A stretch of DNA of 41,333 nucleotides from Pseudomonadota bacterium (GTDB lineage: Bacteria; Myxococcota_A; UBA796; GCA-2862545). A program made the position numbers and the translations under genes. Each line of letters begins with the position of its first letter. Position 1 is the first letter of the stretch. Shown here piece by piece: positions 16,571 through 23,914 of the stretch. The stretch covers positions 1 through 41,333 of the forward strand of contig CANLGQ010000004.1 of the NCBI GenBank assembly GCA_947490265.1, in the 5' to 3' direction. Below the pieces are notes generated by a model. That model did no database searches and was not told where the DNA came from. It saw only the letters and a program-made list of their open reading frames with translations.

Positions 16571-17013
16571 GGCGTGTCGAGCACGAGGGTGACCGGCCCG
16601 TCGTTGCACAGGGAGACCTGCATGTCCGCTCCAAAAACGCCGGTTGCCACGGGATGGACGCCCTGCGCCCGCACAGCCTCCACCAAGCGCTCGAACCGCG
16701 GCGACGCCACGTCTCCCGGCGCAGCCCCGACGAAGCTCGGCCTTCTGCCTTTTCTCACGTCGGCATACAGCGTGAATTGACTCACCAGCAGCGCCCCGCG
16801 CCCCGCCTCGAGCAGCGAGCGGTTCATCTTTCCGCTCTCGTCGGCGAAGATGCGGGTCTGGGCGATCTTTGCGGCCATCCAGGCGATCTCCTCCGGCCCG
16901 TCGGTTGCGGCGATCGCGACGAGCACGAGCAGCCCCCCGTCGGGGATCGCCCCGACTTCTCTGCCGTCCACCTCAACCGCCGCCCGCGACACCCGCTGCA
17001 GGACTGCGCGCAC
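16567..17013 (-). CDS. dtd: D-aminoacyl-tRNA deacylase
   Basis: 148 residues, the standard DTD length. DTD hydrolyses D-amino acids (and Gly mischarged on tRNA-Ala) from tRNA. The start MRAVLQRVSRAAVEVDG is typical, as are LLVLVAIAATDG, the active-site LLVSQFTLYADVRKGRRPSF (S-Q-F-T motif) and the C-terminal NDGPVTLVLDT, corresponding to the cross-subunit Gly-cisPro NxGPVT motif. GTG 17013 directly follows the TAG of the pseudokinase gene without a spacer, so translation is probably coupled. Confidence 0.95.
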   Translation of the reverse strand: MRAVLQRVSRAAVEVDGREVGAIPDGGLLVLVAIAATDGPEEIAWMAAKIAQTRIFADESGKMNRSLLEAGRGALLVSQFTLYADVRKGRRPSFVGAAPGDVASPRFERLVEAVRAQGVHPVATGVFGADMQVSLCNDGPVTLVLDTP

Positions 17014-18870
17014 CTACTGCACGCGAAGCGGGTTGCAGGTGACCTCGGTCCCCACCTTGTCGCAGGTGACCGACCCCGTGCCATAGACCTGGAAAACGCC
17101 GCGAGCCCCGTCGATGTTGACGAGGCAGGTGACCGGGAGCTGGTAGCCCTCGAGCGCCACCGCGGTCGCCCCGTCGAATTGCTTCGTTGCCCCGGAGCAC
17201 GTGATGCTGCCCCGACCGCTGGAGCGGAAGCTGACCGTGACCGGCGCCCCGGGCTCGGGCACCGGGGCCGGGCGAACCGCCCCGCCCCCCGGGGCAGGCT
17301 TCGGTCGCGGCGCAACCGGCGCGGGTGCCGGAGTGGGCCGAGGGGCCGGCGCCGGGCGGGCCCCCGGAGCAGGCTTCGGCCCAGGCGAGGGTTTGACCCC
17401 GGGCTTCGGCGGCGGGGCCGGCGCGACCGGTTCGGGCTTCGGCGCGGGCTTGGGCGCCACGGGCTTCGGGGCCGGCGCCACGGCGACCGGCGCGACCTCT
17501 GGGCTCCCCGTGGAGTTGAACGCCACGAGCCCGCCAATCCCAAAAAAGCCGGCGCACCCCAAGCCCGCGACCAGCACCAGCGCCAGCACGCCGACCCCGA
17601 CCAACAGCCCCGTCTTGTTTGCGGCGGGCGCCGGTTCGTCCGCCACCGGCGGAGGCGGTGCCGGACGCGGGTCCGGGCGGGTCGGCGGGAGCGGCAGGGG
17701 GGGAAGGGGTTGTCGGACCGGCTGGGGGGTAGGACTGCGGTGCACCGGCGGGCCGGCGGGCGGGGCGAGTCCGCCCGGCACCGCGACCGGCGCGGGCTTC
17801 ATGGGCACCAGGCTGGGCGCGGGCACCGGCTGCGGCAGGCTGCTCGTCGTGGCTTGCGACGGCGGATTCAAACGGCCGGTGTCGCCCTCCATGGTGTCCG
17901 GGCGCACCGAGAAGCTCGTGCGGCCGTCTCCGCTCGTTCGCTTGGGGCGCGGCGCCTCGGCGGCCCCCGCTTTCATCGCCACCCGCTGGTCTTTCGACCA
18001 GAATTCCGTCGAACCGCCGACCGACGGTCGATAGCTCTTGTCCTCGACGTCGGCCTTGTCGAGCGCGGCCTTCATCGCATCGCGGGACCAAAACGCGGTG
18101 GCCTGACCCTTGGCGGCGCCCGCGTCGCCAAACGCGATGGCTCCGGCCACCAGCGGACCGCTCCCCTTCTGCACACCGCCGAGCTGTTCCTGATCGGAGG
18201 ACACGGCTGGTTTCAGCTGTTCCTTCCTCCGCTCTCCCTTCCCCTCGACCGCCGCCGCGCACCACGTCGCCAGGCTCGGCCCGGGCACCGCGTCGGCAAA
18301 CGCGATGAACGAGCGCCACACCTCGACCGCGGGCGGGCGCTCCTCCCGCTCGAAGGCCATCAACTTCGCGACGTACCATTGGATGTCGCCCTGGAGCTCC
18401 TCGTTCACCCCGCCGAGATCGACCTGCAGGATCGCGTCGATGACCGCGTCGTCATGCGCGTCGGCGTCGTCGGTCGTGAAGGTGGGAAGGGCCGTCGTGC
18501 AGAAGAGGCGGTACGCCACCATGCCGAGCGCGTAGAGGTCGCTCGGGCCGCCGCGCGGCTGGCCCTCGGGCGCCCGCGTTCGCGCGCGCTTGACGCCGAA
18601 CCCCTCGAGCGAGATCGCGCCCGTGTCGTCGATGAACACGAACCGCGGAGAGATGTCGCCGTGAACCTCGCCGTCTTCCTCGGCAATGTCCAAAATCTCG
18701 CACAGGCCGGCGACCATCTCCAGCGCGATCTTCCACGGCGGGAGACCTGCCCGGAGCAGGGTCTCGAGGTCGAGGCCGATGGCCGGGCCCTGACACGCAG
18801 CGACGCCGCCCTCGGCGCCGAGGGTGCGGACATAGTGGAATTCCTGGTTCTGACTGAGGGACGCGCTCAC
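17014..18870 (-). CDS. membrane-anchored Ser/Thr pseudokinase
   Basis: 618 residues. Residues 1-200 fold-match a protein kinase but look inactive: the N-lobe is shortened (the catalytic loop is at residue 70 instead of about 130) with no VAIK Lys or Gly-rich loop; the catalytic loop is HGDISPRFVFI, keeping Asp72 but replacing the Lys and Asn; DFG is GFG (SLEGFGVKR). The C-lobe is still clear in SDLYALGMVAYRLF. A linker follows with two FWS[R/K]D motifs (about 260 and 290), then a Pro-rich part, one transmembrane segment (about 420-451), a PKPAPKP-rich periplasm-spanning linker and a 75-residue C-terminal domain with paired cysteines (GSITCSG, VTCLVNI, GSVTCDK, VTCNPL). It probably acts as an envelope-sensing scaffold; this is inferred. 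Confidence 0.8.
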   Translation of the reverse strand: MSASLSQNQEFHYVRTLGAEGGVAACQGPAIGLDLETLLRAGLPPWKIALEMVAGLCEILDIAEEDGEVHGDISPRFVFIDDTGAISLEGFGVKRARTRAPEGQPRGGPSDLYALGMVAYRLFCTTALPTFTTDDADAHDDAVIDAILQVDLGGVNEELQGDIQWYVAKLMAFEREERPPAVEVWRSFIAFADAVPGPSLATWCAAAVEGKGERRKEQLKPAVSSDQEQLGGVQKGSGPLVAGAIAFGDAGAAKGQATAFWSRDAMKAALDKADVEDKSYRPSVGGSTEFWSKDQRVAMKAGAAEAPRPKRTSGDGRTSFSVRPDTMEGDTGRLNPPSQATTSSLPQPVPAPSLVPMKPAPVAVPGGLAPPAGPPVHRSPTPQPVRQPLPPLPLPPTRPDPRPAPPPPVADEPAPAANKTGLLVGVGVLALVLVAGLGCAGFFGIGGLVAFNSTGSPEVAPVAVAPAPKPVAPKPAPKPEPVAPAPPPKPGVKPSPGPKPAPGARPAPAPRPTPAPAPVAPRPKPAPGGGAVRPAPVPEPGAPVTVSFRSSGRGSITCSGATKQFDGATAVALEGYQLPVTCLVNIDGARGVFQVYGTGSVTCDKVGTEVTCNPLRVQ

Positions 18871-18987
18871 TCGCTCGAACTCTCCCGGCGGCGACGCGAT
18901 GGGGTGTCACCGCGCCGCCGCGCATGATGCCACAAACTCGGGGTCAGGTTCGGGGACCGCGATAGGAGGAGCGCCAGGGAGGACCCG

Positions 18988-20298
18988 ATGCCCGAAGTGT
19001 ATCTCGCAAAGGGAACCCGTGATTTCCTCCCGGCGCAAATGCGTCGCCGGTTGTCGGCGACCGACCAATTGCGCGAGGTGTTCACTCGCTTCGGCTTCGA
19101 GCCCCTGGATACCCCCGCCTTCGAGCGCATCGAGACCCTGACCGGAAAGTACGGCGACGAGGGACAACAGCTGCTGTTCAAGATCCAGAAGCGCGGTGAG
19201 GGCGCGCTGCGGGGGGAGGTCGACCAGGCCCTGCGCTATGACCTGACCGTGCCCCTGGCCCGGGTCGTGGCGATGAACCCGGCCTTGCGCCTGCCCTTCA
19301 AGCGCTGGCAGATCGCTCCGGTGTGGCGCGCCGATCGGCCGGCCCGGGGGCGGTACCGCGAGTTCGTCCAGTGCGACGTCGACATCGTGGGCACCGACTC
19401 GCTGCTCGCCGAGGCGGAGTGTCTGGCGGTGGCCAGCGCGGCCCTCACCGCGCTCGGCTTCGCGTCGTTCACCATCAAGCTCAACGATCGGCGGATCCTG
19501 GCCGCGATGGCTCAGGCCATCGGCGCCAGCGGCCAGGAGGGCCCGCTGCTCGTCGCGGTAGACAAGCTCGACAAGATCGGCCGCGACGGCGTCTCGGCCG
19601 AGCTGGCCTCGCGCGGCTTCGAACCGGCCCAGATCGACGCGCTGTGGCGCATCCTCGACGCGCCCGCCGGCAATGACGCGACGCTGGCCCACCTCGAGGC
19701 GCACCTCCCGGTGCCCGAGGCGGTGGGCGGCCTGCGGTCGCTGCTCGGCCTGGCCGAGAGCTTGGGGATCCCGGGCGATCGGCTGCGCATCGATCCGACC
19801 CTGGCCCGCGGCCTCGACTACTACACCGGCCCGGTCTACGAGATCGCCCTCGACGAGCCCGGGATGGGCTCCGTTGCCGGCGGCGGGCGGTACGACGGCT
19901 TGATCGGCATGTTTGCTGGCAAGCGCATCCCCGCGGTCGGCATCGCGCTCGGCCTGGAGCGCCTGCTGACCGTCCTCGAGGAGCGCCTTGGCGCCGCGGT
20001 GGAGCGACCTGCGGCCGCAGTGCTCGTCACCGTGTGGGACGAGGCGCGGCAGGCCGCCTCCCTGGCGGCGGTGCGCACCCTGCGAGACGCGGGAACGCCC
20101 GCCGACCTGTACCTCGGGGAGCTCGCGCTCAAGAACCAGTTGAAGTACGCCAACGGTCGCGGCTATCGGCACGTGGTGGTGATCGGGCCCGACGAAGGCG
20201 CAGCGGGCGTCGTATCGGTGAAGGATCTCGCCTCAGGGGCGCAGCGCACCCTCGCGCTGGCCGACCTCAGCGCGGCCCTTGGCACGGATCTTGCTTGA
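18988..20298 (+). CDS. hisS: histidyl-tRNA synthetase
   Basis: 436 residues, normal HisRS length; charges tRNA-His. Class II features: LAKGTRDFLPAQM at the N-terminus, motif 1 in FEPLDTPAFERIE, ALRYDLTVPLARVVAMN, motif 2 in FKRWQIAPVWRADRPARGRY followed by EFVQCDVDIVG, the HisA signature LARGLDYYTGPVYEI, GGGRYDGLIGMF, and motif 3 in IPAVGIALGLERLL. A Rossmann-like anticodon-binding domain closes the protein (AVLVTVWDEARQ to the end). GGGAGG lies 5 bases before the ATG. It is divergent from the pseudokinase; the gap 18871-18987 must hold promoters for both, but no clear boxes are seen. Confidence 0.97.
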   Translation: MPEVYLAKGTRDFLPAQMRRRLSATDQLREVFTRFGFEPLDTPAFERIETLTGKYGDEGQQLLFKIQKRGEGALRGEVDQALRYDLTVPLARVVAMNPALRLPFKRWQIAPVWRADRPARGRYREFVQCDVDIVGTDSLLAEAECLAVASAALTALGFASFTIKLNDRRILAAMAQAIGASGQEGPLLVAVDKLDKIGRDGVSAELASRGFEPAQIDALWRILDAPAGNDATLAHLEAHLPVPEAVGGLRSLLGLAESLGIPGDRLRIDPTLARGLDYYTGPVYEIALDEPGMGSVAGGGRYDGLIGMFAGKRIPAVGIALGLERLLTVLEERLGAAVERPAAAVLVTVWDEARQAASLAAVRTLRDAGTPADLYLGELALKNQLKYANGRGYRHVVVIGPDEGAAGVVSVKDLASGAQRTLALADLSAALGTDLA

Positions 20299-20346
20299 CG
20301 GCTGGCTGCGCACCCCCCGCAACCCCCGCCCGAGGCAAACCCCACC

Positions 20347-20517
20347 ATGGCCCGCTCCCTCACCGTCGCCCAAGAAGAAAACCCGCGTACCAGCCTCCTC
20401 CTGACCGGATTTCTCGTCCTCGCCGTCGGCTGGCTGGCGCTCTCCGCCGTCGCCGGCTTCGGCTCCGAAGCCTCGGCCACCTCGCTCGACTCGTCCGTCG
20501 CCGTTCCGAGCAAGTAG
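20347..20517 (+). CDS. 56-residue single-pass membrane peptide
   Basis: A short reading frame 48 bases after hisS. The product starts MARSLTVAQEENPRTS, continues with one strong hydrophobic helix (LLLTGFLVLAVGWLALSAVA) and ends in a Ser/Ala-rich tail (ATSLDSSVAVPSK). The layout (short charged N-terminus, one helix, small polar tail) fits a real membrane peptide, and codon use is GC-rich at third positions as in neighbours. No Shine-Dalgarno match is seen, so translation may depend on hisS. It matches no family known to me; an accidental frame remains possible. Confidence 0.5.
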   Translation: MARSLTVAQEENPRTSLLLTGFLVLAVGWLALSAVAGFGSEASATSLDSSVAVPSK

Positions 20518-20534
20518 GCTTAGGCACGCCGCTT

Positions 20535-20576
20535 TTACGTAATCTTCGATTCGTGTCGTCGATCTACGATTCGTAG
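20535..20576. repeat. 13-bp direct repeat with 20-base period, overlapping palindromes
   Basis: ATCTNCGATTCGT occurs at 20542-20554 and 20562-20574, one position differing (T or A), exactly 20 bases apart, i.e. about two helical turns. The second copy lies in the perfect palindrome CTACGA-T-TCGTAG (20564-20576), and TTACGTAA (20535-20542) is a further palindrome touching the first copy. The patch is AT-richer than its surroundings and lies between two convergent genes. It may be a protein-binding site or part of a termination region. Confidence 0.55.
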
Positions 20577-20577
20577 C

Positions 20578-21681
20578 TCACGCCGGCTTGGCGCGATGGG
20601 CCTTGACCCGCTCCAGCACGCCGGCGATCAAGAGGGGCCACGCCACCGTCGCGTCGCTCATCACCTCGGCATAGCGCCCGCCGTCGCTCACCGGCACGAA
20701 CTTGCCCCAGCTCACGCCCTCGCTGTAGGTGCAGCCCGAGAGGCCACCCCAATGCACGGGCTCTGGGCAGATGCGGATCCCGTATTGGAACCGGCGAAGC
20801 GGCATCTCGATCCCCGCGCGGCTCCCCAGCAGATCGAGGTACGGGCCGACCTGCTGCGCCCAATTCCGCGGTACGCCGCCGCCGATCGTGAAGATCCCCA
20901 GCTTCTTGGCGTTGGCGATGCGCTCGGTGTAGGCCTCGAGGTCGAGGAAGGGGTCGAAGGCAATGCGCTTCTTACCATTCTTTTCTCGGATTCGGTTGTG
21001 AATCGCCACGTCGAGCCCGAGCTCGCTGTCGGTGAACGCGGGGACGAACACCGGCACCCCGCGCCGAACCGCGGTAGGAAGAATCCCACGATCCGGAACG
21101 TTCGCGGCCAGGTAGTGGCCGATTCGCTCCAGGATCCGGTGGGAAGAAGCGATCTCGTGCTCGGGCCAGCTCGCCATGACGACCTGCATCAGATCGGACA
21201 GGTCGTTGAGGTTCTTCTCGAGCTCCAACGTGTCGTACACCCGGTCGAGACCCGCGTAGAACATCGCGCGATCGTCCATTCCAGGCGGAACCTTGAAGTG
21301 GGTGCGACCCGCCGCCTCGACGAGCCCGTGGGTCATCAGGGCGCCCGTGCTGATGATCACGTCGAGCAGCCCGTGGTCCATCATGTCGCAGATCAGCAGA
21401 CCCTGCTTCGCGACGGTCATCGCGCCGGAGAACGTGCCGACGATGAGGACATCCGGGTCGACCGCCATCTCGAACAGGATGTCGGCGGCTTCCCCCAGCG
21501 TGCGACCGCCGAACGCGGTGTGGGCCATCTCGGAGAGCAGGTCGGAGAACGACGTGACCCGCCCGAGATCCAGCGCATAGACCGGCTCGAGGTTGAGCTC
21601 GCTGCCGTCGGAGAGCTTCTCGCCCACCCGGTAGCCGCCGGTCGCCTCCGGATCGCCAGGATGCCCGTGCTTGCCCGCCAT
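20578..21681 (-). CDS. deoxyhypusine-synthase-like enzyme
   Basis: 367 residues, close to the length of eukaryotic deoxyhypusine synthase. Conserved blocks include VLIVGTFSGAMTVAKQGLL, DVIISTGALMTHGLVEA, PVFVPAFTDSELGLDVA, GIFTIGGGVPRNWAQQ and, near the end, SEGVSWGKFVPVSDG with Lys327 aligned to the enamine-forming Lys of human DHS (EAVSWGKI). The NAD and spermidine chemistry is therefore probably kept. Bacteria lack eIF5A, so the acceptor must differ; polyamine products such as homospermidine are the usual suggestion for bacterial DHS homologues. GGGAGG sits 6 bases before ATG 21681. It follows the Ser/Thr kinase gene after 70 bases that include a hairpin. No other polyamine gene is in the window. 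Confidence 0.85.
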   Translation of the reverse strand: MAGKHGHPGDPEATGGYRVGEKLSDGSELNLEPVYALDLGRVTSFSDLLSEMAHTAFGGRTLGEAADILFEMAVDPDVLIVGTFSGAMTVAKQGLLICDMMDHGLLDVIISTGALMTHGLVEAAGRTHFKVPPGMDDRAMFYAGLDRVYDTLELEKNLNDLSDLMQVVMASWPEHEIASSHRILERIGHYLAANVPDRGILPTAVRRGVPVFVPAFTDSELGLDVAIHNRIREKNGKKRIAFDPFLDLEAYTERIANAKKLGIFTIGGGVPRNWAQQVGPYLDLLGSRAGIEMPLRRFQYGIRICPEPVHWGGLSGCTYSEGVSWGKFVPVSDGGRYAEVMSDATVAWPLLIAGVLERVKAHRAKPA

Positions 21682-21704
21682 TTTTAGCCTCCCACCGCCC
21701 GGAT

Positions 21705-21724
21705 AACCCGGAACCGGTCGGGTT
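21705..21724 (-). other. short hairpin in the kinase to DHS-like spacer
   Basis: AACCCG (21705-21710) and CGGGTT (21719-21724) are perfect complements around an 8-base loop containing ACCGGT. There is no T tract, so it is not a standard intrinsic terminator. It could tune expression between the kinase gene and the downstream enzyme, or stabilise an mRNA end. Confidence 0.25.
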
Positions 21725-21751
21725 GCGTCGACGGCGCGACCGAACGGCGGG

Positions 21752-23047
21752 TCACTGGCCCGGGGTCGTGAACGCCCCGCCGACAACCGGCGCAAAGGTG
21801 CCCTGCCCGGCGAGTCGACGGGTGTCCCGCTCGAGCGCCACCACGGAGTCCACCGGGAGCAGACAGAAGGCTGCTTCACCCGGCTCCTTGGCGACGCCTG
21901 TCGCCCGGGTCACGGTCCAGGTCATCCCCCGGCGGAGGTTGCCCGAAAGGCGGACTTTTCCGGTGCGCGCCCAGCCGATCAGCTCGCCCTCCGCCGCGGT
22001 GCACACCGACAGGTCGGGAGCCGGCGCCTCCACCGGGTTGTCCTCGTCCTCGAGGACCTCCTCCTCGCTCGGCATCGGCGCGGCCAGCCACCACACGCCG
22101 ACGCCCACCGCTCCCGCCCCGATCAACCCGACGCCCAGGATCCCGGCAACCAGCGCGACCGCAGCGACGTAGCCGAACCAGCCGATCGTCGCCGCCTTCG
22201 GGCCGGGCGGGGCAGCGGGGATGGCCGCGCCCTCGAGCGCCGCCGACAGCGCCTCGACCGTGGGGAGGCGATCCGCGAGATCGGTCGCCATCGCGCCGCG
22301 GACCGCGGCCACGACCGCCGGGGGCAGATCCGGCCGTCGGACCTCGACCGGTGTGCACTCCCCAGCGGTGATCCGCACCCAGACTGTCATCACGTCCGGA
22401 CCGTCGAACGCCGACTCTCCGGTGAGCAGGCGATAGAGGATGCACCCGAGCGCGAACACGTCGGCCCGGCCGTCGACCGTCGAGGCATCGCGGATCTGCT
22501 CCGGAGCCATGAACGCCGGCGTCCCCAGCGCGAGGCCGGTCCGCGTCTTCACCAGCCCCTCTACGTCTCCCGCTTTCGCGAGCCCGAAGTCCGCGACCTT
22601 GGGCACCCAGCCGTTCGCGGTCCGCGCCATCAGGATGTTCGCGGGTTTCAGATCCCGGTGCACCCATCCCCGGGCATGGGCCGCGGCAACCCCTGCGCAG
22701 ATCCCACGAAACACCTGCAGCGACAGGTCGAGGTCGGGCTGCTCGCGAGCCATCCAGGCCTCGAGATCGGGCCCCTCGACGTAGTCCATCACCAGCGCCC
22801 GGTGTCCGTCCACCTCGAGCACGTCGTGGACCCGCACCACGTTCGGGTGGTCGAGCTGCCCCTGGGCCTGCCCCTCGCGGAGGAGTCGCTCGGCGACGCT
22901 CGAATGGGTGACGGTCAGGACCTTGAGGGCATACGGCGTCTGGAGCGCGGTATGGCGAACGAGCCACACCCTGGCCATCCCGCCTTCTCCGAGGAGCCGC
23001 TCCACCTCGAATCGCCCCGACACCACCTGCCCGGGCGCGAGTGTCAT
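21752..23047 (-). CDS. transmembrane Ser/Thr protein kinase (PknB/Hanks type)
   Basis: 431 residues. The kinase domain (about 10-275) has every catalytic element: LLGEGGMARVW Gly-rich loop, ALK with Lys42, VHRDLKPANIL with Asp132, VADFGLA (Asp153), activation segment GLALGTPAFMAPEQ, and the C-lobe DVFALGCILYRLLTGESAF. One or two hydrophobic helices follow (about 288-322), then an acidic linker (SEEEVLEDEDN) and an extracytoplasmic domain of about 100 residues with two Cys (LSVCTAAEGEL, AFCLLPVDSV). This is an active membrane kinase with an external sensor-like domain of unknown ligand. Its ATG overlaps the stop of the phosphatidylserine decarboxylase gene by 4 bases, an unusual pairing. Confidence 0.93.
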   Translation of the reverse strand: MTLAPGQVVSGRFEVERLLGEGGMARVWLVRHTALQTPYALKVLTVTHSSVAERLLREGQAQGQLDHPNVVRVHDVLEVDGHRALVMDYVEGPDLEAWMAREQPDLDLSLQVFRGICAGVAAAHARGWVHRDLKPANILMARTANGWVPKVADFGLAKAGDVEGLVKTRTGLALGTPAFMAPEQIRDASTVDGRADVFALGCILYRLLTGESAFDGPDVMTVWVRITAGECTPVEVRRPDLPPAVVAAVRGAMATDLADRLPTVEALSAALEGAAIPAAPPGPKAATIGWFGYVAAVALVAGILGVGLIGAGAVGVGVWWLAAPMPSEEEVLEDEDNPVEAPAPDLSVCTAAEGELIGWARTGKVRLSGNLRRGMTWTVTRATGVAKEPGEAAFCLLPVDSVVALERDTRRLAGQGTFAPVVGGAFTTPGQ

Positions 23048-23859
23048 CGGATCAACCGACCGATCGGCGCACCGTAGCGCACGACGTCACCCGCTGCGAC
23101 CGTCCAGCGCCACCGCTCCGGCTCGGCCGCGAGCACCACCGTGGAACCCAAATGGAAGGTGCCGAGCAGCGCCCCCCGCGCGAGCGACACCGGCGGCTCC
23201 AACGCCTCACCGGTGGCCCGACCGCCGGTGTTCGTCAGGATGTCGGCGAGTTCCAGGCTGATCCGCCCCACCCCGAAGGCCCCGACCAGCACGACATCGA
23301 GCCCGCCCCCGTCGGTCGTTACGTGGACGACCAGCCGCTCGTTGCGGGCGAACAGGTTGTCGACCCGACGCACGGCGGCCGGAAAGACCGGCCACAGGGT
23401 GCCGGGCTTGTAATTCCAGCTTCGAGCCATGCCTTCCCGCGGGACGTGGACCCGGTGGTAGTCCCGTGGGGAGAGGTAGAGGACCGCGACGTCGAGTTCG
23501 CCCGCGAAGCTGCGGCCGATCAGGGCCGCGAGGTCGAGGTGGCGACCCGGGGCGATCTCGATCCGGCCGCGAACGCTTCGCCCGGCGAAGGCACAGCGAC
23601 CGTCGACCGGCGACACCAGCGCGTCGGAGTCGGGGGCGATCGGGCGGACCTCAGGGCGCAGCGCGCGGGTGAACAGCGCCTCGAGCGTGGGGTAGCTGGA
23701 GAGCTCGCCGGTGGCCTCGGACAGGTCGACCCCGTAGGCGGCCACGAACGCCCGGGTGAGCAGGGACGAGGCCTTCGTGCGCGCAAACCAGCCCATTCCG
23801 CGCGCGCCGGTCTTGCGCGGGGCGATCGACAGCAACGAGACGAGCAGGGCGTCCTTCAC
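23044..23859 (-). CDS. psd: phosphatidylserine decarboxylase
   Basis: 271 residues from GTG 23859. The enzyme converts phosphatidylserine to phosphatidylethanolamine on the membrane and is made as a proenzyme that cuts itself at an LGST site. Here GTFHLGSTVVL places the pyruvoyl-forming Ser at about residue 239. Other family parts are PTLEALFTRALRPEVRP, ALVSPVDGRCAFAG (SPVDG near residue 83, the catalytic Asp of the triad), VLYLSPRDYHRVHVP with its His, and GAFGVGRISLEL. The helical start (KDALLVSLLSIAPRKTGAR) is the usual membrane-associating region. No phosphatidylserine synthase gene is nearby. Confidence 0.93.
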   Translation of the reverse strand: MKDALLVSLLSIAPRKTGARGMGWFARTKASSLLTRAFVAAYGVDLSEATGELSSYPTLEALFTRALRPEVRPIAPDSDALVSPVDGRCAFAGRSVRGRIEIAPGRHLDLAALIGRSFAGELDVAVLYLSPRDYHRVHVPREGMARSWNYKPGTLWPVFPAAVRRVDNLFARNERLVVHVTTDGGGLDVVLVGAFGVGRISLELADILTNTGGRATGEALEPPVSLARGALLGTFHLGSTVVLAAEPERWRWTVAAGDVVRYGAPIGRLIR

Positions 23860-23914
23860 CCGTGCGCTCTATCGCTGTAGGCTCGGCCATGCCGTCCCTT
23901 CCCACCCCGACGCG

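Noticed and set aside
15430-17480. DNA-level repeat family between the Pro-rich gene and the pseudokinase gene
   Set aside because: The similarity is only in PKPAPKPKP-type protein linkers written with a few GC-rich codons; the flanking sequences are unrelated and the genes are on opposite strands.
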